DNA of 10,246 nt from Deltaproteobacteria bacterium (GTDB lineage Bacteria; Desulfobacterota; Desulfuromonadia; Desulfuromonadales; BM103), in assembly GCA_019313105.1 (NCBI GenBank), contig JAFDBW010000045.1, positions 1 through 10,246 of the forward strand. The letters are read 5' to 3'. Within the stretch, counting starts at the first letter, position 1. Every line of letters begins with the position of its first letter. Under the pieces are notes generated by a model. The model saw nothing but the letters and a program-made list of their open reading frames with translations. It ran no database searches and was not told where the DNA came from. The position numbers were made by a program, and so were the translations under genes. Below are positions 1-6,488 of this stretch, piece after piece.

Positions 1-490
1 GTAGGAAATCTGCAAAGTTACGTGTCAACCAGTCGAGTTGTTCAATGAGAGCATGACCGGCCGGGACCAGGTGCAGCATTGCCTGGTGAGAGCGGGCAAA
101 CTCCAGGACTTTGTCGAAGGGAACAATATCGTCTCCCCAACCGTGGACTACAGACAATTGCCGTGCGTGAGGCTCCGGCACCGGTTCCGCGTAGCCAGGC
201 ATGCCAAAAGCTGGTGCCATAAGAAACAAGCCGACAGGCTGGACAAGCCGAGAGGCCACGGTCACCACGTAGCCTCCCATACTGGAGCCAACCAAAACTA
301 ACTGGCCGTCGATAGTCCGGGTTTCCTTGATTAGCCGGGATACTCGCAAATCGGGGTCGGTGGTATCACTGTCATCCCGGCTGATGACCCGGCAACCCAA
401 TCTTTCGGCGACCTTGGCCATGGCCCTGATTTTTATTCCCCAGGGTCCGCTTTCACGACCATGAGCAAAAAACACGGTTAAATTCGGCAT
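1..490 (-). CDS. Alpha/beta hydrolase, 3' end cut by window edge
   Basis: The frame opens at ATG 490 and stays open to the left edge, giving 163 residues without a stop; the C-terminal end lies outside the window. The start MPNLTVFFAHGRESGPWG is a first beta strand followed by an oxyanion-hole HG loop. The nucleophile elbow GSSMGG puts the likely catalytic Ser at residue 70. HGWGDDIVPF supplies the acid (probably Asp120) and AGHAL the His at 146, so the triad is complete in the normal order and spacing. A GGGAG ribosome site lies six bases before the ATG. This is a small, lid-less esterase/hydrolase of the YqiA/RBBP9-like kind; the fold is certain enough, but the substrate cannot be read from sequence. 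The gene follows the DUF255 gene on the same strand after 156 bases, so co-transcription is possible but not shown. Confidence 0.85.
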   Translation of the reverse strand, partial: MPNLTVFFAHGRESGPWGIKIRAMAKVAERLGCRVISRDDSDTTDPDLRVSRLIKETRTIDGQLVLVGSSMGGYVVTVASRLVQPVGLFLMAPAFGMPGYAEPVPEPHARQLSVVHGWGDDIVPFDKVLEFARSHQAMLHLVPAGHALIEQLDWLTRNFADFL

Positions 491-646
491 CCGTTTCTCC
501 CGACAAAAATGATTGCAGACTATATCATGATTTGACGTGCAATCCCACACTGCAGGCAAATATTTATGTCAATTTTGCACATCAGATAAGGCCTCGGAAA
601 GATGGTCCAGGCAAGAGCTTTTCCGGCATCGGGGTAAGGTGTAAAA

Positions 647-2695
647 TTATGGTATTGAATCGAGGATCGTACTCAGTTCGACGGCACTGGTGATTGGTGC
701 CCTGCATGAGAACCCCTGGCAAACATAAGCCGCAGCCTGGCCATCAATCATTGTCATGTCCTTTACAAATGGCGCCAGTCCTGAGATCAAGCCAGGGGCT
801 TGCTCCGGCTTGAAAAGAACAACTGTCTGCACCATTTTTCTGCTTCGGATAGCCGAAAGCATCTGATCAGTGGCCGAATCCCCGGGACGGCCAACAATCA
901 CAATTTCCCGGGTCGGCCGTAGCAGCCAGTTGGTCGACTGGAGGGCCTGCGTGTAACCAGCGGGATGACGGGAAAGCTCTGCAGACAGGGCATTCAAAAG
1001 ATTGTCGGCGGCTCCTCTCCATGCGTCATCACCCGTCAGCAGATAAAGACGGGCAAACACCTCGAGGGCGACAGAACCCGCCGCCGGCATGGCGCCATCA
1101 AATGTGCTCGCAGGACGCACCAGCAAATCTTCACCATCCACAGGGGTATCGTAAAGACGGCCGCTCTGCGGGTCCTGGAACAAGTCCACCAGTAAACCCG
1201 CCAGCCTGACCGCGTGGCCCAGCCATTCTGCATTGAAATCCGCATTATAAAGGTCCAGAAGCCCGCGCACCAAGAAAGCGTAATCTTCAGAGAATGCCGG
1301 GATTGCCGCTTCGCCGCACCGGTACCTCCGCCACAGGCGCCCCCGATTATCGCTCATTTCCGACAGGATAAACTCTGCCGCCTTCGCCGCCCTGGCAATA
1401 AAATCTTCTTCGTCCAAAACCCTGCCGGCCTCGGCAAAAGCCGTAATCACCATACCGTTCCATGCCGTGATGATCTTATCATCCAGGTGTGGACGAATGC
1501 GTTTTGCACGTTCCTTGAAAAGGGTCTCTCGTTCCCATGCAAATCGTTCACTCTGTCCCTCAGAGCTATCTCCCGGTGTCATGTGCAGGATATTTTTACC
1601 GGTCAGCTTGCCGGTCGCTTCATCATGGTAATTACCACGCTGAATGACATTGTAGGCCTGGCAGAAAGTTTCTGCCCCATCTCCCAGAAGTTCACATATA
1701 GTTTCGATTGACCAAAGGTAGAAAACCCCTTCTTCGCCCTCGGAATCGGCGTCTTCGGCAGAGCAGAAGACCCCTTCTTGAGAGAGCATGTCGCGCAGCA
1801 AATAGCTCAGCACCTCTCGAACGGTTCGCACGTAGAGGGAATTGCCGGTGACCTGCCATGCATCCAGGTAGGCTTGTACCAATCCGGCCTGATCGTAAAG
1901 CATCTTTTCGAAATGCGGCACCAGCCATCTTCTGTCCGTTGCATAGCGGTGGAAACCAAAACCCAGCTGATCATAAATTCCGCCGTAGCGCATCTGCTGC
2001 AACGTCTGCTCAACAATCTTCAGGCAATGCGGGTCATCAGTAACCCGGTAGCGATGCAGAAAAAAGGTCAGGTCATGGGGACGAGGGAATTTTGGCGCAT
2101 GGCCAAAGCCACCAAACTGACGATCATAGCTCCGCTTCAAGGCATGCTCGGCAGCAACCTGTTGTTCGAGCCCTACAGCGTTTTTTGGCGTAACGTTCTG
2201 GTGGTCTTTCAACTTGGCAACGATATCCCGTGCAGCGTTACGCAGAAAATCGGGATCTTCTCGCCACCGGGCAGCCACCCAGGGCAAAAGCTCCATCATG
2301 CCGGGACGCCCCTGGCGACCGTACTTGGGCATATAGGTCGCAGCGTAGAAAGGCTGTGCGTCCGGCGTCATAATGATCGTCAGTGGCCAACCACCGCTGC
2401 CAGTCAGGCGCTGACAGACCTCCATGTAGACCTGGTCGATATCCGGGCGCTCTTCTCGGTCAACTTTTATGGCAATGTAATGGTCATTCAGAAGGGTGGC
2501 GACATCACTATCCTCGAAGCACTCATGGGCCATTACATGGCACCAGTGACAGGTCGAATAGCCGATCGAAAGGAAAACCAGACAGTTCTCAGCCTGCGCA
2601 CGTTTGAAGACCGGCTCAGCCCACGGATACCAGTCAACCGGATTGTCAACGTGCTGTAACAGGTACGGGCTTTTCTCGGTTTGTAAATGAGTCAT
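647..2695 (-). CDS. DUF255 thioredoxin-domain protein (YyaL/SPATA20 family)
   Basis: This 682-residue protein has the usual length for the family. Residues 1-160 form the DUF255 thioredoxin-like domain. Its signature blocks are EKSPYLLQHVDNPVDWYPW (residues 7-25), SIGYSTCHWCHVM with the CHWC redox pair at Cys49 and Cys52, KVDREERPDID near residue 80, and GGWPLTI. The remaining ~500 residues resemble the (alpha/alpha)6 barrel of N-acylglucosamine epimerase-type enzymes, with GGIYDQLGFGFHRYATD and WLVPHFEKMLYDQA blocks. There is no signal peptide, so it is probably cytoplasmic. The biochemical role of the family is not established; redox or sugar-related functions have been suggested from the two folds. 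The ATG gives the canonical family N-terminus, but no Shine-Dalgarno precedes it, only an AT-rich stretch. The rhodanese gene ends 95 bases upstream on the same strand. Confidence 0.93.
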   Translation of the reverse strand: MTHLQTEKSPYLLQHVDNPVDWYPWAEPVFKRAQAENCLVFLSIGYSTCHWCHVMAHECFEDSDVATLLNDHYIAIKVDREERPDIDQVYMEVCQRLTGSGGWPLTIIMTPDAQPFYAATYMPKYGRQGRPGMMELLPWVAARWREDPDFLRNAARDIVAKLKDHQNVTPKNAVGLEQQVAAEHALKRSYDRQFGGFGHAPKFPRPHDLTFFLHRYRVTDDPHCLKIVEQTLQQMRYGGIYDQLGFGFHRYATDRRWLVPHFEKMLYDQAGLVQAYLDAWQVTGNSLYVRTVREVLSYLLRDMLSQEGVFCSAEDADSEGEEGVFYLWSIETICELLGDGAETFCQAYNVIQRGNYHDEATGKLTGKNILHMTPGDSSEGQSERFAWERETLFKERAKRIRPHLDDKIITAWNGMVITAFAEAGRVLDEEDFIARAAKAAEFILSEMSDNRGRLWRRYRCGEAAIPAFSEDYAFLVRGLLDLYNADFNAEWLGHAVRLAGLLVDLFQDPQSGRLYDTPVDGEDLLVRPASTFDGAMPAAGSVALEVFARLYLLTGDDAWRGAADNLLNALSAELSRHPAGYTQALQSTNWLLRPTREIVIVGRPGDSATDQMLSAIRSRKMVQTVVLFKPEQAPGLISGLAPFVKDMTMIDGQAAAYVCQGFSCRAPITSAVELSTILDSIP

Positions 2696-2760
2696 AAAGG
2701 TTAATGTTTATTATTAATAATCAGCAGAAAGATAATGTTCTTACTTGATTTTTAAAGAGA

Positions 2761-2782
2761 GCCCAAAAGGAAGCCTCGGGCC
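2761..2782 (-). terminator. Weak hairpin after the rhodanese gene
   Basis: On the minus strand GCCC, then AGG-CTT-CCT, then GGGC can form an interrupted stem, followed by CTCTTT rather than a clean U run. It lies just after the rhodanese stop and before the DUF255 gene. It may be a partial terminator or attenuator, or chance; the stem is short and broken. Confidence 0.22.
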
Positions 2783-2790
2783 AATAGGAC

Positions 2791-3102
2791 CTAACCCGTC
2801 TGCAGCGATCGCCCCGAACTGCGCCAGCGCGACATGTGACCTTCCAAAAGCTGAAGATTTTTATAGCCGCGGAATTTAAGAAACATCCTTGCCATCTGCG
2901 CTCGCGGACCGTGCTCACAGACAATCACCAAAAGGTCTTCTTTACTGTTGACGACCGCTTCCGCGGCCTTAAGAACCCCGGGCAACGGGGCATGTATCGC
3001 CCCGGGGATATGACCTGAGTCATATTCAAAAGTACTCCGGACATCAAGGACGACCGGCGCATCGCCATTTTTCAAAAGCCCGTCGAGTTGTTCAGCTTTC
3101 AT
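2791..3102 (-). CDS. Single-domain rhodanese-like protein
   Basis: This small cytoplasmic protein (103 residues from ATG 3102) consists of one rhodanese domain. VVLDVRSTFEYDSGHIPGA is the conserved CH2A-like region and VCEHGPRAQMA is the active-site loop, with the persulfide-carrying Cys in a CxxGxR arrangement. The family moves sulfane sulfur, for example from thiosulfate or persulfide donors to a thiol acceptor. It overlaps the 3' end of the RbgA gene by 11 bases, which suggests translational coupling. A GTG at 3108 also opens the frame. I prefer the ATG because GGAGAAGG (minus strand, 3116-3109) ends six bases before ATG 3102, whereas it directly abuts the GTG. The sulfur acceptor is unknown. 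Confidence 0.9.
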   Translation of the reverse strand: MKAEQLDGLLKNGDAPVVLDVRSTFEYDSGHIPGAIHAPLPGVLKAAEAVVNSKEDLLVIVCEHGPRAQMARMFLKFRGYKNLQLLEGHMSRWRSSGRSLQTG

Positions 3103-3949
3103 CTTCACCCTTCTCCGGGAAATCTTCAGGGCTTTCCAGGCTGACCCGGCCGATAAGACCCGCGCGCAGTTCGCGCAACAGCAATTCGGACGTACGCTGC
3201 TGATCTAACTGGCCGCCGGCAATCAGGCAGCCGCGACTACGACCAATCCGGTCGACAAGCTCAGAGGCGCTCTCCGGGGCGTCCTGAAACTTATAGCGAG
3301 CAGCCAGCGGTTTCGGGTAATGCTTCATCAGGTATTCGGCGGCATACAGGGCGACATCGACATAATCCATCGCCGCGTCACCAATTGCGCCAGTTACAGC
3401 GAGGCGATAAGCGCTTTTCTGATTACGGATATCTGGCCACAGCAAGCCGGGGGTATCAGCCAGGTGGATACCGTTGCGCAGATCAATCTGCTGGGGACAG
3501 GTTGTGATGGCCGGCTTGTCACCGACTCTGGCAATCTTTCTGCCGGCCAGCGTGTTGATCAGGGTCGATTTGCCGACGTTGGGAATGCCGACCACCATCG
3601 CCCGCAAGGTTTTACCCGGCACGCCACGGTTTGGCACCATTCTGCGACACAAGGTTGTAATCTGGCCGACGGTAGACCGCTTTGAGGCTTCAATCGGCAG
3701 GGCCTTGACGCCCGCGAGCTGATCAAAGTACGCAACCCAGGATTTTGTGACGGCAGGATCGGCGAGATCACTCTTGTTCAGGACCTTGATGCACGGCTTG
3801 TGCCCGCGCAGTTTCTCCAGCAGGGGGTTGGAGCTGGAAACCGGCAGACGCGCATCAAGCACCTCGATGACGATATCGACTTTCGGCATCACCTCGGCAA
3901 TCTGCCTTTTGGCTTTCGCCATATGTCCCGGGAACCACTCTATGGTCAT
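3092..3949 (-). CDS. rbgA: Ribosome biogenesis GTPase RbgA/YlqF
   Basis: This is a circularly permuted GTPase of the YlqF/RbgA family that promotes late assembly of the 50S subunit; it binds pre-50S particles and hydrolyses GTP. The protein is 285 residues from ATG 3949, close to the 282 of Bacillus RbgA. It opens with the family signature TIEWFPGHMAKAKRQI. The permuted motif order is visible: G4 LNKSD near residue 58, G5-like EASKRS near 87, G1 GIPNVGKS near 121, G2 PAITT near 146 and G3 DTPG near 165. An in-frame TTG at 3952 is also possible, with AGGA six bases before it and nine before the ATG, but the ATG reproduces the M-T-I start seen in the family. The zinc-ribbon gene lies 85 bases upstream and the rhodanese gene overlaps its end. 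Confidence 0.95.
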   Translation of the reverse strand: MTIEWFPGHMAKAKRQIAEVMPKVDIVIEVLDARLPVSSSNPLLEKLRGHKPCIKVLNKSDLADPAVTKSWVAYFDQLAGVKALPIEASKRSTVGQITTLCRRMVPNRGVPGKTLRAMVVGIPNVGKSTLINTLAGRKIARVGDKPAITTCPQQIDLRNGIHLADTPGLLWPDIRNQKSAYRLAVTGAIGDAAMDYVDVALYAAEYLMKHYPKPLAARYKFQDAPESASELVDRIGRSRGCLIAGGQLDQQRTSELLLRELRAGLIGRVSLESPEDFPEKGEDES

Positions 3950-4034
3950 CAATCAGTATCCTGTCGAAAAAAAGCGCACCCGTCTGACGACCTGGCAAAG
4001 GCCTTTACAACCCAGGGGAATCGGAGCTTTGAGA

Positions 4035-4526
4035 TTAATACGACTTGCGGAAAACCGTTTTATGACATTTCGGACATGGCGGGATTCGCGTCGTTTTTGT
4101 CATATGCATTTCTGCTTCACAATTCTTGCAAGTCAAGGTTCCGGAGCTGGTTATTTCCCCGGTCTTGTACTCGAGAGATTTTTCAGACCGTTCTGCCAGC
4201 TCCGTCAGGGTTTCCGCTGTACTTGTCAGGATGCGGGAAAAGGCGCTCTGGGCACCGGCTGCAAGACGATGGGGTTCAATGGCCTTTTTCACCGCCTCTG
4301 TCGCCTTGCCGGCATTCTCCTTCAGGTCACGCCGGACATACTCACCGAGCCTGTCCGCCTGCTCACGTGAGAAATCACCGGCCGAAGAAAGCTCCTCTTT
4401 GGCTTTTTTCAGCGCTTCATCGAAGGTCTTCTTACCTTCTTCAAGGAGATCTGCAGTACGTGAAGCCAGCTTTTCATAAAGGCCAATCTCTTCATGTCCA
4501 TTCTTGTTTTCATTCTGGTCGCTCAT
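4035..4526 (-). CDS. Helical zinc-ribbon protein (YbeL/DUF1451-like)
   Basis: This 163-residue protein has a charged, alanine- and lysine-rich amphipathic helical region from about residue 12 to 120 with repeated heptad-like stretches (TFDEALKKAKEEL, KATEAVKKAIEP). A C-terminal zinc ribbon follows: CKNC at Cys133/136 and CPKC at Cys151/154. That layout matches the zinc-ribbon-containing YbeL/DUF1451 type, whose function is unknown. There is no signal peptide or membrane segment. The open frame extends 17 codons further upstream, but AGGAG seven bases before ATG 4526 fixes the start. The gene is followed by rbgA after 85 bases on the same strand and is divergent from the ACT-domain gene. Confidence 0.8.
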   Translation of the reverse strand: MSDQNENKNGHEEIGLYEKLASRTADLLEEGKKTFDEALKKAKEELSSAGDFSREQADRLGEYVRRDLKENAGKATEAVKKAIEPHRLAAGAQSAFSRILTSTAETLTELAERSEKSLEYKTGEITSSGTLTCKNCEAEMHMTKTTRIPPCPKCHKTVFRKSY

Positions 4527-4533
4527 GACATCT

Positions 4534-4538
4534 CTCCT
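4534..4538 (-). promoter_or_regulatory. Ribosome binding site setting the zinc-ribbon start
   Basis: AGGAG sits seven bases before ATG 4526. It rules out the longer reading from 4577, whose N-terminal extension has no sign of a conserved sequence. Confidence 0.75.
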
Positions 4539-4610
4539 GGAAAAATTATTGATGAATGTTACTGTAAATACTACCACAAAAGAGATGCTTTGATTGACAA
4601 TCAGGCATCA

Positions 4611-4638
4611 TTTTCAGACCCATGGGCAAAATTATACT
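4611..4638 (+). promoter_or_regulatory. Possible sigma70 promoter for the ACT gene
   Basis: TTTTCA (4611-4616) and TATACT (4633-4638) are 16 bases apart, four and five matches of six to consensus. It would give a leader of about 100 bases before the ACT gene. A second candidate is TTGAAG (4676-4681) with TAAAAA (4698-4703), also spaced 16. Sequence alone does not choose between them. Confidence 0.3.
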
Positions 4639-4748
4639 GGATGGGTGTCATATCCGGTGCTGTTGAGATAAAGATTTGAAGAAATGCACAGAAGATGTAA
4701 AAATAATGCGACCGCGTTGGTTCCCCCCTTATATTACTGGAGGTTAGT

Positions 4749-5279
4749 ATGCAAAAGAGATATATCATGACAGCATTCGGCAAGGACCGGCCGGGGATCG
4801 TTGCCGATGTCACACAGGTCCTCTACGAGAGCGGCTGCAATCTCGAAGACACCAGCATGTCAATGCTGTCGGACGAATTTACCATCAACCTGCTATTCTC
4901 ATCCGGCAACCAGAACATCGAGGCGATTCTCGAGAAGGAATGTGCTGCACTCGAAGATCAGAAGAACATCTCGGCTTTTATTCGACCGATAAAATCCAGT
5001 CAGCAAAATATGCAGAAGAGACTTCCTCTTTGCACGATTCACGTTGAAGGCCTCGACCAGGCTGGCATCGTTTACAAAATCAGCAGATATCTATCGGACA
5101 ATCGACTGAACATCGTCGACCTTAAATCTACGGTAAAAACCACACCGGAAAGTGGTACGGCACTGTATATGATGGATATCCACATTCAGCTGCCGGACTC
5201 ATCTTCAATCAATTCAATTGAGGACGACATGAACGCCGTTGCCGAGGAGATCAATGTCGACATAACGGTTTCCCCCTGA
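4749..5279 (+). CDS. Double-ACT-domain protein, GcvR-like
   Basis: This 176-residue protein consists of two ACT domains. The first (about residues 3-80) has the ligand-loop pattern GKDRPGIVADVTQVLYESG. The second (about 92-170) has EGLDQAGIVYKISRYLSDN followed by the strand IVDLKS. This is the architecture of the glycine cleavage system regulator GcvR and of related ACT-ACT proteins. They bind amino acids and modulate partner proteins rather than DNA. GGAGG lies five bases before the ATG, so the start is secure. No gcv gene or GcvA-type regulator is in the window, so the glycine link is only a family analogy. It is transcribed divergently from the zinc-ribbon/rbgA genes and is followed after 123 bases by an unrecognised gene. 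Confidence 0.88.
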   Translation: MQKRYIMTAFGKDRPGIVADVTQVLYESGCNLEDTSMSMLSDEFTINLLFSSGNQNIEAILEKECAALEDQKNISAFIRPIKSSQQNMQKRLPLCTIHVEGLDQAGIVYKISRYLSDNRLNIVDLKSTVKTTPESGTALYMMDIHIQLPDSSSINSIEDDMNAVAEEINVDITVSP

Positions 5280-5312
5280 CCCATAGTACTGTGAATAGCG
5301 GCGCACAGAAAA

Positions 5313-5356
5313 GTCCGTCGGGTCAATTCCGGAAGCGGACAACATGATTTTTTTTT
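5313..5356 (+). terminator. Weak terminator-like hairpin after the ACT gene
   Basis: GTCCG (5313-5317) pairs with CGGAC (5336-5340), followed seven bases later by nine T (5348-5356). The stem is only five pairs with a large loop and the T run is displaced, so termination would be inefficient at best. Confidence 0.3.
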
Positions 5357-5402
5357 GTTAGAATGCATTATATCCATACAGATCAAGTCGTGAGGTGATG
5401 CC

Positions 5403-5771
5403 ATGCACCGGGACAACGTTCTCAATGTGCTGCAGCAAACGGAGGAAAAGCGTCGCCGTTTTCTCGAGGCATGGAAGCACGGTGTCGAATACCTCGGGCC
5501 GAAGTTCTTTGGCCCTGGCTCGCCTGAAACAGCCCGGAGCAAAGACGAACTCAAACCCTTGCCGGATGTGGTTGACGCCGAATTCGCCGAAGAAAGTGAA
5601 GGAGAGGAAGAATTCCTGGCTGCCATGGTGAGCTTCTACGACCCGGCATGGGGAGAGGAACTCGCCGCACGTATCGAGTGTCACAAGTCTCTGAGCGGTC
5701 TCACTCTGGACCTCGATCATGAATGTACCGAGATCATCTGTGAGCTCCTGCTGAATCACGAAGGCTGGTAA
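5403..5771 (+). CDS. Unrecognised acidic 122-residue protein
   Basis: I do not recognise a family. The gene looks real: GAGGTG lies five bases before the ATG, it fills the space between the ACT gene and the gene-free stretch, and the protein has a plausible amphipathic composition. The N-terminal 30 residues (NVLQQTEEKRRRFLEAWKHG) are likely helical. A proline-rich stretch to about residue 55 follows, then an acidic run around residues 58-72, and a C-terminal part from about 73 with FYDPAWGEELAARIECHK and DHECTEIICELLL. Two Cys lie in the last quarter (residues 105 and 110 by approximate count) besides one earlier, without a metal-ribbon spacing. There is no signal peptide or membrane segment. 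The minus-strand reading over the same bases lacks a ribosome site and is judged a shadow. Confidence 0.6.
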   Translation: MHRDNVLNVLQQTEEKRRRFLEAWKHGVEYLGPKFFGPGSPETARSKDELKPLPDVVDAEFAEESEGEEEFLAAMVSFYDPAWGEELAARIECHKSLSGLTLDLDHECTEIICELLLNHEGW

Positions 5772-5904
5772 ACTAGCTGCCGATTTTCCTACCGAGCGGC
5801 AAATAAGTCCAAAAAGATTAATCTCCTGGCATCTCTGTAACAAAGACAAAACAACCGGTTATAAAAAAATCATTGCGGGAGAGAAAATAAGGGTTCTAAA
5901 GAAG

Positions 5905-5933
5905 GTGAAAGTTATTGAGTCTTAGGGTATAAT
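5905..5933 (+). promoter_or_regulatory. Sigma70-like promoter of an orphan transcription unit
   Basis: A perfect TATAAT (5928-5933) stands 17 bases after GTGAAA (5905-5910), which matches four of six -35 positions. The expected start of transcription is near 5940, directly in front of a 12-base palindrome. No recognisable gene follows on this strand. Confidence 0.45.
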
Positions 5934-5939
5934 TATGAC

Positions 5940-6109
5940 AAGCAACGTTGCTGACAACGTCCACCCCTCACAAGGAGGTCGCGCCTATCGATAAAGAACC
6001 TGATCATTGCGAAAATTTTCAAACAGACCGGCATCAAACGCCGGATTAACCCGTGATTAGGGTAAGAAGATAGGTAAAAAAAGGCCTGCGCACAAAGTGG
6101 CAGGCCTTT
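5940..6109 (+). ncRNA. Candidate small RNA or orphan leader, no coding region
   Basis: This entry covers most of the protein-gene-free stretch 5772-6162; bases 5772-5904 show nothing notable. From the predicted start near 5940 to the hairpin terminator is about 170 bases. Elements in order: palindrome AGCAACGTTGCT (5941-5952); hairpin CCTC/GAGG (5966-5969, 5975-5978) holding AAGGAGG; CCTATC (5984-5989) complementary to GATAGG (6069-6074), which could close a long-range stem; palindrome GAAAATTTTC (6011-6020); and hairpin CCGGC/GCCGG (6028-6032, 6040-6044). The three short readings in it (19-21 codons) lack a proper start or a ribosome site. It could be a small RNA, the leader of a deleted gene, or unrelated pieces. 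It does not match an RNA family I know. Confidence 0.3.
6080..6109 (-). terminator. Strong hairpin terminator, usable from both sides
   Basis: AAAGGCCTGC (6080-6089) and GCAGGCCTTT (6100-6109) are perfect complements; an inner CAC-AAA-GTG can extend the stem. Read on the minus strand the stem runs into seven U (6082-6076), the better tail, so it most likely ends transcripts from the rubrerythrin/PilZ side. On the plus strand the tail TTTCACTTTT is weaker but could end the orphan unit. Confidence 0.85.
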
Positions 6110-6162
6110 CACTTTTACTGGCTCGCTTGTCCCCTACTCTTTCCGCTGCACATCTACTTCAC

Positions 6163-6465
6163 TCAGAGGCTGCGGTACATTTCTTCTCCAAACAAAAAAG
6201 AGATAATTTCCACACCATTTCCGCCCTTCATTTTGTGGATTCCATAGGCGGGCACTTTTTTAGCCCATAGGCCCTTGCCGAGCAAAGCAATCAGCAGGAC
6301 CGATTTCAACCCTGATCTTCAATCCCGGCTGCATGACCACAGCGGAACGGATAAAGAGACCCTTGTGGTTGATGTCATTCGCAAAGCCTAACTTCTCAGC
6401 ATTGTCAAACCAAATTTCAGGGCAAACCGTTTAAAATGACGTTTTTAGATGCGGCCTTCTTCCAT
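6163..6465 (-). pseudogene. PilZ-domain protein, broken by stop and two frameshifts
   Basis: PilZ domains bind cyclic di-GMP. Three frame segments join into one PilZ domain. Segment A from ATG 6465 reads MEEGRI, then a TAA (6447-6445), then KRHFKRFALKF, which holds the RxxxR motif. Segment B (6418-6260, another frame) reads EIWFDNAEKLGFANDI, then NHKGLFIRS and PGLKIRVEI, and ends at a TAA. Segment C (6279-6163, back in the frame of A) reads GKGLWAKKVP and GGNGVEIISFL and ends GEEMYRSL at TGA 6165-6163. The A-to-B shift fits loss of one base and B-to-C gain of one, so the total stays 303 bases. The usual (D/N)xSxxG motif appears as DINHKG, with the Ser replaced, consistent with relaxed selection. 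No ribosome site is seen. It lies 23 bases after the rubrerythrin-like gene. Homopolymer sequencing errors could explain the shifts but hardly the TAA and the lost Ser together. Confidence 0.8.
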
Positions 6466-6488
6466 AATGATTTGATATCAACCGGTGA

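Noticed and set aside
38..301. Plus-strand reading of 87 codons at the left edge
   Set aside because: It lies antisense to the truncated alpha/beta hydrolase, whose triad motifs are clear.
491..646. Terminator between the DUF255 gene and the hydrolase
   Set aside because: CGGAAA/TTTCCG can pair on the minus strand over a loop of about 20 bases, but no U run follows.
1778..2659. Long plus-strand reading of 293 codons inside the DUF255 gene
   Set aside because: It is antisense to a strongly conserved protein, has no ribosome site and no recognisable sequence.
3953..4034. Terminator between the zinc-ribbon gene and rbgA
   Set aside because: There is a T7 run on the minus strand (GCGCTTTTTTTCG), but no stem directly before it; CCTGG/CCAGG is about 20 bases away with a large loop.
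3747..4528. Plus-strand readings of 207 and 242 codons over rbgA and the zinc-ribbon gene
   Set aside because: Both are antisense to well-supported genes, overlap each other, and have low-complexity His/Cys/Ser-rich translations typical of shadow frames.
5186..5849. Minus-strand readings of 146 and 163 codons opposite the 122-residue gene
   Set aside because: Neither has a ribosome site; one also runs antisense into the end of the ACT gene. The plus-strand gene has a good ribosome site.
5935..5994. 19-codon reading from ATG 5935 in the orphan unit
   Set aside because: The ATG lies before the predicted transcript start and has no ribosome site.
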